A stretch of DNA of 64,000 nt, from positions 1,473,597 to 1,537,596 of the forward strand of contig JANPWX010019792.1 of assembly GCA_024734555.1 (NCBI GenBank), in the 5' to 3' direction. The notes below the pieces were generated by a model that was not told the origin of the DNA, did not search any database, and was given only the letters and a program-made list of their open reading frames with translations. The position numbers were made by a program, and so were the translations under genes. Below are positions 35,506 through 48,929 of the stretch, piece after piece (the stretch's first letter is position 1; every line of letters starts with the position of its first letter). The DNA is from Trochalopteron elliotii. Lineage: Eukaryota; Chordata; Aves; Passeriformes; Leiothrichidae.

Positions 35506-37770
35506 CACTGAAGTCATCAGTATATTCACTTCTAGTCCCACAGACCTGAGATGGGAAAACCTGATGATAGCAAGTCATTTTAAGGCAGTGAACAGTCAGC
35601 TAGACAGACAGCATAGTCTCAGGCAGATATATTAGTAACAAAACACAGGAACCAATTGGCAATGTTAAGTGCTTAATACTAGAAAGATTTTAAAGGGGTT
35701 GTGTGGGAAGAAGCTATAACATATAAAGCTTTACTATCATCTAATTTGACTGATAATTGCATTACAGTTGACCTATGGCACTGGCTTTAAGCCTTTAATC
35801 ACTGCATTTAATTGCTATATACTTTCAGAGGTGTTTCATCCTCAGTCCACCTGGTCCTTGGTTAGAGATCTACAAGGCAAAAATGTGAACTGTTTCCTAC
35901 TATAAAGTATGTAATATGATGTCTAAATACTCAATCTCTCTCTAAATGTTCAGCTTTTAAGGAAAAAGGAATCTTCTGGACCATACAAGTGGTTGCATTT
36001 TTAAAATCTCTGTCTATAAAAGCTTTCCAAACCAGATTTTTTCTATTATTATCACCCTGGAATTTGATAGCATTTTGCAACAATAGCAACAGAACTTGAC
36101 ATACATTTCTCAGACTTACAGAAAGCTCTGTAAGCAATCACTCTAACTCCTGATGACAACGGTTTAATAGAAAATATTGTTTTTTCTCTACATATGTAGC
36201 GCTTTTTTTAAAAAAAAAAAGCTAGTCATTTTTAAGTGTCATTATATTTGTCTTTCTGCTTTTTTTGTTTGAGTTTTCAATGTCCATTTCTAGTGTCATT
36301 CCCAGCTACAGACCAGTTACTTTTGATACAGCTGTTTTAAAATAAAACTTAAGCAAAATAAAACATCGCTTGGTATGGATTACCAGAAAATAATCCCTTT
36401 GTAGTAAAATAGAATTTTAATGTGATTCAGAAAAAAAAAGTCAGGGAAAAAAAGGTGTGAAAGATTGCTGACATTTTCTGAAAAACATGATTTTGATGCA
36501 AAATTCTCAGGTGGCTGAGCTAATTAGCATTTCCTGATAATATTTTCTAATTCTGAAAAGAGAATGACAGCAAAAGAAAGAGCAACTTTGCTTTTAAGAC
36601 AAGATATAATACTGGCATCTAAATCCCCTTTAGCTGGAGATAGATACCTGAATTCATATACACCTGTATCTAGATCACTGCTCAGAGTACAAACGTTTCT
36701 TTAACAGTAAGCAACTTCCACATGAAATGTTTTCAACTGTATTGGAAATAGGATCAACACTATGTCTGTCATCTGCTGCAGATTTTAACAGCCCCTTGTA
36801 GAAAGTCTACTTGCCCCTGCAGAAGAGACGTCTCAGACACAGAAAGCAGCAGTATCTCAAAAGCAGAAGGCATCAGCTATAGGTCACATAAGTCATAAAC
36901 CACATGGTGTTAAGTCACACTCACTAAATCTAACTAGCAGGAGCTTCAGTACAATTCTATTTCAGTCCAAATTTCCACACCTTGAGGGGCTGGGGCATGG
37001 CCTTTGGAGCATGTGTTTATGTAGGTGTGATATTCAAACCCAGCTTTTACACCTGGAGATTCAGTGCTCGTGTCAATTTTAATCATTTGTGGTCATTTCC
37101 TATTGCTCCAAAAAGCCTCACAGGTCTTTCATTTCTTGTCAGCCTCAGGATATGGTGAGGTGTCAAACCTAATTCTTCTCACAGCTCCTGCATGACAGTA
37201 GTTTGCCATCAGAAGAGATACTGAACTTAATCACTATGCAGTTTCCATCACCAAAATGAAAAAAAACTGCTTTAGGGGTTCTTGTCTTCAAATATATGGC
37301 AAAGAAATGCAAAACAGTATAGTTCAGCAGCCCAGGGTACTGCATTTTCATTGCTATGTTTTGTGCTGGGAAGTTGTACTTTATGGTAATTGATTACATA
37401 AAAATTTCTCAAAATTTAAAGTCAGGTTGAAAGAAAACAGAAGCTTGCTTTGCACATGGCTTCAATTTGCCAGTTACATGTAAAAATCTTCAAGCAGTTC
37501 TGGTAGGTGACCAGAATTCTGGTAGGTGACTGCTGACTCTTCCATCTGAACACTGGTACTTCAAGGTCAGTGAGCTTCATTTGTTGGAGACCCACAGCAA
37601 CAGAAAGAATTCATGAGAAAAATGCTCCAAATGCATACCTGAGTGTGTGCATGTGCACATGCACATGCAAGGAGTCAGGGCTCCCTGAGCATGAGTCTGC
37701 TGAGCTGGGCATCCCCTCCCAAAGGTTTTGTGTCTTGGGTTGCAATGCAATACATATTCTATTCCCATCT
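35506..37770. other. AT-rich non-coding sequence
   Basis: No gene seen. A T-run followed by an A-run forms an imperfect palindrome at 36201-36222. A direct repeat of ggtaggtgac lies near 37502 and 37521. The alternating tract at 37643 is listed separately. Confidence 0.5.
37643..37668. repeat. 26-nt alternating purine-pyrimidine tract with 14-bp palindrome
   Basis: Every step from 37643 to 37668 alternates purine and pyrimidine (TG/CA/AT). It contains the perfect palindrome gcatgtgcacatgc at 37649-37662. Such tracts can adopt Z-DNA under supercoiling. Confidence 0.9.
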
Positions 37771-38441
37771 GTTGAAACCATTTGGGGAGGTGTTTGTTTA
37801 TCTCTTCTATGACCCATTCCTCATAACTCCAGGGGGAGGGGGTGGGTGTCTTCTGTTAATGGGCAGCTGTTAAAACCAGCTGGGGCAGTGTTCTTATCTC
37901 TCCCACCACCCATCCTCCCTCCAGGAGATATCTGCTGTTAATGGGCCATCCAGGCTCACTGCATGGCTGATACAATTACATCATCCCATGGGGAGATGCT
38001 CCACCCAGGGGGAGGAGCCAACATTCCTCCCTGGATAAAATCTGAGAGTCAGAACAGCAGGACAACCTGTTTGCACTGGATTCCCAGAGGAAGACTGGAC
38101 TCATCTCATCACCACTGGACCCTTTCTACAGGATCATCTCTGCTCCAACAGAACCACATCTGTCACTCCAGGAGGACTTGATTGGACTGCTGCCAGCACC
38201 CTGACCAACAGGGGGTCAGGTCGTCTTCTGACTCTGTCAGTGTTTTTCTGTTTTGTTTGTTTGCTTTTCTATACTATTACATTTTTATTTTTAGTTTTCC
38301 TAACATAGGACTGTCATTCTTATTCCCATATCTTTGCCTGAGAGCCCCTTAATTTCAAAATTATAATAATTCATAGGGACGGGGTTTACATTCTCGATTC
38401 CAATTTTCCCTGGCAGACACCTGTTTTTCCAAACTAAGACA
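37771..38441 (+). mobile_element. ERV LTR (family D, probably ERVL-like)
   Basis: The segment matches, from memory, a songbird LTR. It has a G-rich left part with two copies of a ctgttaatgggc motif (near 37850 and 37933), a ccacccagggggaggagcca block, a TATA-like gataaaat at 38034-38041, a C/A-rich transcribed part with ggaggacttgattggactgc, and a right end near ggcagacacctg to aaactaagaca (38441). Borders are uncertain because I found no target duplication; the left end could be about 37770-37791. The 72-codon frame at 37963-38181 is incidental. Confidence 0.62.
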
Positions 38442-41400
38442 TGTCAGCAGACCTGGGCCAGTTCTCTCAGAGCCCAGTATATTGTTGGCTGCCATCAGGA
38501 TAGGGAGCCACGCAAACCTGCATCCCTGCTGATGGTATTGCATCAGCAGTTGTGGTTTGGTGAGATTGTTGTGGTGGACCACATCTGCAGGAATCCTGCT
38601 TCTAAACATCTCTCTGGAAAAGGAAAGAAGTTGTCAAAGTTATTTGGAGAAGAATAAGACCTCCAAAAATGCAGGCCCTTTGTCTCACCTTGGGGATGTG
38701 CTAATAAAAGCAATCTTAAAGAGTTTTTGATGATACAGTACTTGGAAATTAGGTGAATTCTTAAGTACTTAACAGAGCATCATATTGCGTGGTTGAACAA
38801 AAATGGTCTGTAGCTGAGGGAGTCTATGCACTTTCAGCTCATTAGTATCTATGTGGGCCCTTTAAAACTGGTAGGTACAAATCCACATTTGCTTGAGCTC
38901 AGGTGAAGGATGAGGGGCAGGGTGAGAAGCTGAGATGAAAGAGAGAAGATGGAAGGGGACCAAGAATGTTATTATCCTTACAAAAGGATGAAAATAGTTT
39001 TCCTGTCATCACACACCAAACAGATCTCCAGTGATGGCTTGAACATGCCGAACTGAGGATTACATAAGTACTTGCATCAGGACAGATGTGAAGTTTCTAT
39101 ACTGACTGCCCCAGTTACAGTTTTTAGAACACGAGGCATTGTTCCCCTAATGTAAGTAACTGTACATATGAGTTATACTGTACATTGTCAAATTATAAAT
39201 TGTGCTTTATGTATTACAGAAATTAAGTATTGATATCTCATCATTGGAGTTTTAAGGTGTATATTGTCCAAACATGCAAATAGATACCTGATTTCCTCAC
39301 CATTTTTGGAAGTATTAATATAGTAGTTTAGGTACTCAGATGCCTGTGTATCTTGGCAAGGGCAGTGATGTAGCTTCTCTTTGTGTAAATAATTGTAGTG
39401 TAGTGTTTTGAGCCTGTGTAACATAGTTGAAAAAACAGACATCACAGTAAGACGTGTGGTGGCACCAATCTTGCCCTTGAAGTGCTGTTGTTTAGATTGC
39501 TTTTTCCTTTATCATTTTACAGACAACAAAAAGACAAGTGAAGTTACTGAAACAGTAAATAAACAAGAAACAGAAATGATTAAAAAACCTCACAATTTAT
39601 CCTGAAAGGAGATAGTCAATGTTTTGCTTTTCTCATAAAGTCAAGGCTTGTGGGCAAAACTCCTCTAAACAAAAAAGCTTAAAAATTTTTGTATGGAAAT
39701 ATGTAGGTGTGTGTCTGCATACCTCCACAAACACACATAGACACACATATAAAGTACAGGTAGAAGTTTCACATGACAAGGTGTTAACTTCATCTGCTTA
39801 TATTGATGAGATCATGTGGGAGATGAAGTCATATAACACATTCACATACCTATTGCAAACTGTTTTGAAAGTCATTTTGTTTTCCTCTTCCTCTTTCTTT
39901 TTCTATTAGATACTAACATAAGTCCCAAGATCTTGATAGAGCTTGCTGCATAGCTGCAGAATGTTTTGCTCTGTGGATTCCCAAACTAGTTGACGTCTCT
40001 TGGCTTTGACGTAACAACAATAAGAGATAAACCCATTTTACTATTTTCATAAATACAAGTGCATTTTCAATAACTGAATATCACACTCTCCTGTATATTT
40101 TGCAGATGAGCTGCAGTATACCACCTGAATTTAATCTTATGTCAAATCCTGGATCTTTGCAAGACTGCTCAGATGCTGTGAAAGGTTCAATCAAATGAAC
40201 ATCCAAAGTCCCTTCCAAAACAAGCTGATTTAGGATGCCACAATTTAGCAAATTAAATTTGGACTTCTGTACAGCAAGTGACAGCAAAGATTGATCCAGT
40301 TGGCCAAGGTCATTCCTCAGGAGATGGATTTCAGTGGGACTGTAGAACAAGTTATTTCATCCAATGTCTGTAGATAGAACTTCACCTATTTTGTTTTACA
40401 GAATATTCAGTAGGAGTGACTAGAGGATTTCACAGAGTAACATATCACTTAGAGCAATGATGGGAAACAGAACAGAACAGCCATCATACCAGGTAAAAAT
40501 CATAATGAAGTGCAGCTTCTATATAAATGTTGTTTCTCCTATTGGTCTTAGTAAATGTAGTGATAAAGATAAAATTGAAAACCTGAACAGATTTCTGGCC
40601 CTTGTGAATTTCATTTTCTGAATTAATAATGAAGAGGAATTGGGTTTGAAAGTGCTTGTTGCCCCTTAACAGGCCATTTGGAAGGCTAAACAAGGCAATG
40701 GCATTAAGTAGCAGACTGAATTAAAAGGAACCAAATAAATTTAACTGATGGAATGAGGAAAAAATAAGACAGTAGGAATTCTTCTGTGCCTGGATCTTCC
40801 CAATCTTCCTGGATCCCCATGTCTAACTTTAGATAATGGCAGTAAACTCTCAAACATCCTCAGGTAACATCTTCAAGTTGGTAAAAAGTGCTATAAAAGA
40901 GATGTTCAACACTTTAAATAGGAGACTGTTTAAAAACAAAACCCAGATGTGTGATTGGGTGACTTGATGAACTATTTGTCTTGTTTTTCAGATGCATTGA
41001 AAAAGCATCATAACCTTTCACAAGAGTTAGCAGCCATGATAGTTCCAAAAATAAGCTTAAGTGAAGGTATCTACATCTGTACAGTCATTTCATTCATCAG
41101 GTTTAATATGTTATCTGCAAATCACGATTCAATTATCTCTTTGCATGGGTTTTCTCTCTGACAAAATGTCTCACAAAATGTTGAAGACAGCTTCAGTCTA
41201 TGGTTTTGTGATTTGGGTGAGTGCTTGGAAAGCTAAGAATGCCATTCTTCCTCAAAAAGAAAATGCATTTTGAGTGACTACATGATGACTACCTTTTCAG
41301 GAAGAAGCAGAAGGAATAAAGGAGGAAATTGTCCCACATGTTGTCTCTAACATGAGACCTTTCTCACATCACTCTCTACTCTTACTAGGCAAAACTCAAA

Positions 41401-44400
41401 GTTACCATCACTGCACCTAACAGCTTGACAAATATTCCTTCTCCTTCTTGCCAGTAAGACCTTACCTGCCTGCAGACACACGATCCATTGCTCATGCCAT
41501 CTCTTTGCTACCTAAGAAGGTACATTTGTTCCATTCACAATTTCAAGTAATGCAGAGCACTTTTTAAGACTGTGGCAAAGTTGAGAGGTGCTTCTGTCTG
41601 TAGAGCCCCTGGGAAGTTGTGTAAACTGGTGTCTAGTCAGGATTCTGGCCTCCAACCAAAGCACTGGTCATGTGCCACTGCCCAAATGTGAGGCATTTTT
41701 CTATATTTCTACACTTGTATATGATGCTATAAAGCATTGCTTGCCACCAGCCTCCAGTTGGTTTAATTCTGCAGGGGTTATCCTGCATGAAAATTGTACT
41801 GCAGGGCATGCCTTACATGGGTGGCTTTGAGCACACCCATGTGTGTTCAAAGGGTGTGCTCATGGATTCAAGCATCAAAAAAGGTTTCTATTTCTATACT
41901 TCTGGTCTACAACACCACAAGCTTTCTTTGAGAAGGTTACCTAGATGATACATTGATCTCCATCAGTTGCAAGTGCCCCGAGCAGATGTCACCCGCTGCC
42001 CCACAAGCTCAGTCCAAAAGTTAATATAACTAATATATAAATTTCCAGATTTGAGCCATGCAGTGAATATTCTATTTGCCTCAGAACCTCAGGGACCTTA
42101 AATGTACAGACAGGCATAGGGAAACACCTGGCACAAGGAATTAAATGTAGGTTGGGTGAGCAAGATATTAAGGCAAATTTGGACAGCACAAAGCTCCCTG
42201 TACTTACCAAAAGTGAACACGGCTGTTATCTATGATAGTGATAGAATTAACTGAGACAAATTGCTGTTTTAAGTCATTTACTGCTAGTTGTAATGATTCT
42301 TCACTGCCAGTGCATTACCAGATAAATGACTCATCACTTAGGGTATGAGCAACTGGCTTTTCAAGCCATTCTTTCAAGCGGGCAGGAAGCCAGCTGCCTC
42401 GACAGGCACACTGCAGTCTCTGGCTCCTGGATCAGCATACCGCCCTAGGAGCCTCCAGCTGAAATATGATGAGCACAATCTGCTTCAAGTTAGTGCCAAT
42501 TACAGATAACCTTCCTTTACATTTTCAGTGGGCAGCTAAGAGAAGGTTGCTCCTCCACAGCACTTTTGTCTGGTGGAAGAGTCTTTCAGAGCACAAACTG
42601 CCTATTGAGGCAAAGATTAAAATGAAGAATTGGTCACAGCTGTGCCTTTCACCTCTGAATGAAATGTGGGACATTTCCAGCCTCAAAGCTCTACTAGGCT
42701 GCATGTTGTAGTGATTTGCTGCTGTTGGCAAGGCTTGGTGATCAGTGCAGTGTAGGCTCCTGTAAATGCCAAGATTGCAAGCTGATTACAGTGCTGGAGC
42801 TGTTGAAATGTTGCCAAAAAAGCCATGTCTCTACAACTGTTGCACTGCTGTGCACTTGTTAAAAGGTTTGGGATCAACTAGACAAACTGTTCATTCCTTT
42901 TACTCACATATTACTCAGCTAAGTAGCATTTTTTTCTAAAATGTGTCTAATGTTTTTAAGGGTCTACTCAAGGAGTAACCACTACTGAGGATCACTAATA
43001 GCAGTACAGTTTGGGGCTTTGCTGTCAGAGGTATTTTGCAGCTTTAAGGATTTCTCCTATTAAAATCATGTGGAAATTTTGCAGCCAGTTTCAACATGAC
43101 TGTGTGAGTATTAAAGAACTCAAAATTAATGCAGTGATACAGAAAATTCTCCATTAATACCCTGACTATCTAAGAACACTGTTCATCACAAGACAAGAAT
43201 TTTCCACAAGAATATTGCCCAAGGATGTTAGAAAATTTCATCTATAAGAGAGTGTTACCACGTATGTTTTGTAAGTTACTTTACCCAGCTGGTTCTTGTA
43301 CCAGTTTTGACAGATACACGGTGAAATTTATCCTTCAGCCCAGAATGCAAAAAAGTCCCTGTTCTCAGACTGGCTTTCTCTCAATCCCTAAAGATTTTGC
43401 TGTTAATGGTGGTTGTTATAGTACTATACATAATTTTCATGTGTATCTACCATGTATCATGTCGAAGGGTTCAAATCAAGGTTTCAGTTTGTTACTATAT
43501 TGTTGGTCTGCTCCAAAAGAACTTAAGCAGGTATTCTACTATTAGAAGATGTTTCATACATTTTTCTGCTCTCAGAAATTGTCTCCTAAATAATTTCCTG
43601 TATCTCCACATGAAGAACTACCACTGTAAATTTCATGGTTTGTAAGAGCAGTCACAACATGAAAATACATGAGCTGTGACAGGGAGGGCAGTTGTTTTGT
43701 TGCTTAACTTTAAGTAGTGTGGCAGAACTTTCTTAGCCCTTCCAAAAAGCCCTTTAGCAGAGGATTTATTTCACCAGATTTTATTTATTTGTGTAAAATA
43801 AACCTTTGTTATGTATTTTTAGATTAAATAATTCCACATTAATATGCTATAAACTGACCTGCTGTTGACCTAACTGCAGGAAATCAGATTTTTAAAGTGA
43901 CATTAAAAAAAACAGTTAACAAGCAAAATAGTAGTCGGAAAACTTCAGCACATACACTGACAGACTCAAATTAGTTTCTAGTTTTAGCAGAGAGGCTTGA
44001 GGTATAAAAATATAAAATTTCTGATGAGAATTGGTATGAAGGCATACTCTTACATTCATGTATAATTCTCCATTTTGCTGAAGACATTTACAATACCAAA
44101 AAATTCTAATCCATTCAAAATACTGGGGCTCTACAGTGTTCTTGTATACGCTAATAGCTTATACATGGAGAATTTTACATTTCTGCTTTAATCCTCATGG
44201 GTACTGCCATGAAATAAACAAAGTGAATTCAGCTGGAGAAATTCAGTAAAACTATGAGACTGGGGCAAAAAGATGAGTACACAGAGGTTTTCATGTCTAG
44301 TTTGTAGCTGGCTAACTGTGCATATGCAGAATTGCTTTGGTTGAGACCCTAAGCATTGCAACAATACAAACTGACAAGACTAGCAGCTGCACTGTCTTTT

Positions 44401-46815
44401 CTGTCTGTGTCTCAGAAATAAACATGATATTCAAGAAGCTTTTATGTGCTGGTCAGATGCCTTACTTCATCCAGAGGCAGGATGAAAATCATGTTCATCA
44501 GAGACACAGAAAAAATAATCAAATTGTGGCAACAGAGGGTCAGTTTTGCTTTCCTGCTAAATGAAGTGAGAAATAAGAAGGAAGAATTATCCTTGGTATA
44601 TTCTCAATCTCTTCCTCATTCTGACTCTTGAGTATCAAAAACCATAAATCATAGTCAGAGCTTCTGAGGTATTTTTCTTTTAGAGAGTCTCCTTTAAATA
44701 CTCATAAAATATTAAATGAATCATCAGTCTGGGCAGTGAGCCAAGAAAACACTACTAGGTAATGCTGCAGGTACAGTTCAAGACCCCAGAACAACCCCAG
44801 TAGATCACTAAACTGTGGTGATACAGACACTGAGCTAATGATTGCAGACAGGAGTGTCTGTCCCAGAGGAGGAAGAGACACTGTGCCTCTGCAAGCCTGT
44901 AAGCAAAATTTACAGGACCTGGCTGAACCACAACCCATGATGCAGATTTCTAGTGGGCACTAATAACACCTAGTGTTTTCTGCATAGGTACACCTTTCAC
45001 TATATTCCTGTGGGAAAATTGTTCTAAATGACCAAATTATTTCTGCTTTGTTTATACCACTTACATCACATACATAACATACCATCCCACAGATAAAACA
45101 TGGCTTTGGATTAACTTTCTAATGCATGGAGGCATTTTCCAAACTACATTTGAACATTTAGTCTTCTTCAGCCCCATCTTGTGTTGCATTCCATCTTCCC
45201 CACACTCAGTACAGGGCTGTCAAATATGGCAATGTGGCACCAGCTTGTTTCCTCTACAGTTTTCTGATTTTGTCTCTGCTCATACTGTCTTCTTGCCTCC
45301 TTCCTATTTAGATCTTTTTCAGAGACCCAGTTTATTTATGATCTCACAGATACACTAATCAGCTGTCTTCACCACCCACATATTTAAGATGAAGAAAGTG
45401 AAAAGAGAAATGGTGACATTTTCTAAGGCAGTGTCAGAACATTCTAACTTGTCTGCACTTAGTTCCTAAATAGCTCAGACAGAGACACTTGGGTTAGGTT
45501 TGTTGTTTGTTTTTGTGGTTTTTGTAGGTTTTTTTTTAATACAGAAGTAATTTTAAAAAACATAATAATAATAATAATTGAATTACTATGTATTTCAGAA
45601 AAATACAGTCTAAAAGTTTGTAAGTTCTATGCAGAATGCATGTTGCATTTATGTATGTTGCATAAAATATAAATGTTTATATCCTGTGAATATATAAAGG
45701 AATTATTGTCATGAAAGTCCCTGTCTTAGAGAGTTTATAGTGTGAGGCCAGTGGATGCATATTTTTCTGTTATTTCTTTATCAATACACATAAAGTCCAT
45801 TGGTTTAATGCCAGTCTAAGATGGTTTTTCTGGGAAATAGGATATGCTGAGCTGGTTGAGGCAGGGAGGACTCCCTCATCTAAGCCCTTGAAGAGTCTGA
45901 GGCCCTCTGTGCATTCAAAGCCTGCAAACCATAGACAATCTCTTCACTGAATGGGGGCATAACTTGTCTTTTTCCAGAGAACACTATCACAGTTTCTAAG
46001 GACCTGCTGGGAAGATTATTCTCAGTAAAACAAACCAAATGCTGGCATGAGAATATGTTTGTGACACATTCTGCACCTCCCTGCATCTTCATTTCATTGT
46101 TTCATCAGTATCAATCACCCTGCTTTCTCACCAGCTGGGGATGGAATGAGCCCTTTGGAGCCACAGTTGCTTCTTCTGACAGTAAAGAGGACCATTAATA
46201 TGTAACTCCTCCTGCTGCACAACTCCAGATATGACTGCAAAGACAAGCCACCATGAGTTTTAAACCATGGAGTTGCTAGCACTGTAACTCACCTCCTGCT
46301 ACAGCAAGAACACAATGTTCTATTCTGGGAGATGGCTGTTTCCCCAAAGTGTTCTTGTTTGCCTAATGCATTTGCTGAAAGACAGGACATTATCAGCCCA
46401 CGCAGAAAATGCAGGAGTGGTGTTATTTCTCCAATATGCATTATTCATTCAGAAAGAGAAAGCTTTTCTTGTTAAAAGGAAGTTTGTTGGGCTGACTTGA
46501 CGTGTCTATCATTAATAAATAACTGAAACGTTATTTTAGTAATCTAAACACAGAACAATGCATTTTATTTGTTTAAAAGCCAGAGCCAAGAGTATAACCA
46601 AAAGTTAATTTTGGTAAAAAAAGAATACAGTAAATTCTACAGAAAGACAAGTTTGTTACAACACATTTTTACCTGCAGAAAGGGAAGAAGGGAAGAAAAA
46701 GAAACATAGTTCTGACAGTCTAGAGTAGTGAAATTCTGCTTTTGAAACTACTCTTTGTGAAAACAACAGGGCATAAAAAAGCAGGCAGGAGAAGGCCAGA
46801 ATCAACCAGAATAAT
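38442..46815. other. AT-rich non-coding sequence
   Basis: About 8 kb with no recognisable gene. It contains a strong hairpin at 41828-41862 (separate entry), a T/G-rich stretch at about 45495-45538 and an AAT run at 45562-45579. Scattered open frames (up to 106 codons, 43225-43545) have no recognisable motif. Confidence 0.5.
41828..41862. repeat. Perfect 11-bp hairpin
   Basis: tgagcacaccc (41828-41838) and gggtgtgctca (41852-41862) are exact reverse complements around a 13-nt loop. No known RNA family is recognised. Confidence 0.9.
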
Positions 46816-48400
46816 ATCAGAGAATGGTTTGAGTTGGAAGGGACATTAAAGGTTGTCTAGTTCCAAGCTCCTGCCATGGGCAGGGATGCCATTCACAAGA
46901 TCAGATTGGCAAAGTCCCATCCAACCTGGCCTTAAACAATTCTGGGAAGGAGCATCCATGGCTTCTGTGAACCTCTTCCACTCTTTCATCACCCTCTGAG
47001 TAAAGAATTTCTTCCTAACATCTAATCTAAACATGCCATATTTCAGTTTCAAACCATTGCCCCTTGTCCTGCTCATTACCCCATATCTGCTCATATAAGA
47101 AGTCCTTCCCCCTTGTTTTTATAAGCCCCCTTTAAGATACTGAAAGGCTACTACTGAGGCCTGCCCAAAGCCTTCTCCAGGTGAACAACCCAGAGATTCT
47201 CAGATTATCTTCATAGGAGATGTGTTCCATCCTTTGGATCATCTTTCTCACCATCTTCTGGACCTGTTCCAACAGGTCCATGTCTTTCTTCTGCTGAGGA
47301 CCCCACACCTGGACACAGCATTCCAGGTATGGTCTCATGAGAATGGAGTAGAGAGGGAGAATCCCCTCTCTGGCCCTCTGGAGAATCCCCTGCTGGCCAT
47401 CCCAATCAGGACATGATTGGATTCTGGGCTGTGAGCACACACTGCTGGGTCATCTCCAGCTTTTCATCCAGGAGAACCCCCAGGCCCTTCTCCACAGGGC
47501 TGCTCTCAGTGAGTTCTCCCAGTCTGTACTCATATCTGGGACTGCCCTGACCCAGGGGCAGCACTGCACACTTGGACTCATTGAACCTCATGAGATTCCC
47601 ACGTGCCCACTGCTCCAGCTTGCCCAGGTCCCTCTGGATGGGATCCTGTCCTTTCAATATCTCATCTTTGTGTCATCTATAAACATCTCTAAACATCTAT
47701 AAAAATGCTGAGGGGGTACTTGATGTCACTGTGGCTGTCATTGATGAAGATACTGAAGAGCACCAGTCCCCAGACCTCTGTCTGCCCTGAGAAAGTTCTC
47801 ACCAGCCTGCACCTGGGCACAGAGCCATTGACCACAACTCTCTGGTTGTGTCCATCCAGCAAATTCCTTATTCACTGAATAGTACATCTATCAAAGCCAT
47901 GTCTCTCCAATTTGGAGATACAGATGTCCAGTGGGACTGCGTCAATGGCCTTCAGAGGTGTAGGTAAATGACATTAGGTCAGTCTTTCCATGTCAAGTGT
48001 TGCAGCTATTCCCTCACAGAAGACCACCAGACTGGTGATCTGTGAAATCATGCTGGCTGCCTCAGATTACTCCCTCCTTCTGTGTGCCTTAGTATATCTT
48101 CTAGGAGGAACTGCTCCATGATCTCCCCAGGCACAGAGGAGAGGCTGTAGTTCCCTGGATCTTCCTTTCCTCTCTTTTTTAGAGAAAAGCTGTTTCCCTT
48201 TTTCCAGTCATCAGGAACTTTGTATGACCATCATGACTTTTTGAGTACAATGGAGAGTGGTTTGACAAAATTATCATCCAGTTTCCTCAGACCCCTGATA
48301 TATCCCATTGAGTCCATTGACTTGTGGCTATCAGAGATGATCAGAGCCAGGCAAGGAGCTGCAGAACAGGCTCTCAAGTGTTCAATGTTACATCCCTTCG
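46816..48400 (-). mobile_element. CR1 LINE, 1.6-kb 5'-truncated copy, minus strand
   Basis: Reading leftward, this covers the reverse transcriptase core through the 3' UTR. The 3' end at the left shows gagaatggtttgagttggaa and ctgccatgggcaggga. Minus-strand frames 47657-47406 ([39 protein letters not shown]) and 47440-47132 (SILMRPYLECCVQVWGP, MEHISYEDNLRISGLF) are successive parts of the ORF2 C-terminus separated by a frameshift. The catalytic box reads Phe-Ile-Asp-Asp (minus strand, 47683-47667), so the Asp pair survives here, unlike the copy at 20.0 kb. The right limit is about 48320-48440, where an LTR begins. Confidence 0.93.
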
Positions 48401-48445
48401 TGTTGGACTGCAGCAGCAGCCAGATCCCCAGAAGTTCAATACATC

Positions 48446-48929
48446 TATCACGGATTAGAAACAGCATTACTGCTGCCCTTCCTACTCCCTCCCCTCCTCC
48501 TGCCCCCCTCCTCCTCCACCCCATCGAGACAGACAAAAGGCAGAGATTAAGGGTTGAGATAAGAACAATTTCCTGAAACCAACAACGAGATAAGAAAATT
48601 AACTGGAACGGCAACAAAATTAACAGCAGCACCAAAAAAAGTCTACAAAGAGAGGGTGATTTACATGCAAAATATGCTCTCCCTGACACACTGCAAGCAC
48701 AACCTCGAGACAATGAGCAACATGGTGAACCAAACTCCCCGCCCACACTTTTCTTTCCAACTGCAATCGGCACACCCCTCGTTCTGGAAAGTGAGAGTCC
48801 CTCAGTTCCACCCCCAGTGATGTGTTCATAGTATAGAATAAACACCTAGACATGCCCACATGGCTGCGGGCTACACCCTCTCATGGCTAATGTGGAAAAA
48901 TTAACTCTGGCCCTGCCAAAATCAGGACA
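48446..48929 (-). mobile_element. ERV LTR (family B-related), minus strand
   Basis: On the minus strand this begins TGTCCTGATTTTGGCAGGG, the start of the same broad avian LTR group as 21194-21792. It shows AGTTAATTTTTCCAC, a degenerate promoter zone near 48820-48850, and the CTTATCTCAACCC block near 48555-48565. The far end at 48446 reads tatcacgg, where the family has TG. Flanks are acatc (48441-48445) and atatc (48930-48934), a 4 of 5 match suggesting a decayed duplication. The long minus frame 48231-48845 (204 codons) runs across this LTR into CR1 sequence and is not a gene. Confidence 0.78.

Noticed and set aside
48231..48845. 204-codon minus-strand frame
   Set aside because: It spans an ERV LTR and the edge of a CR1 and has no domain; a composite chance frame.
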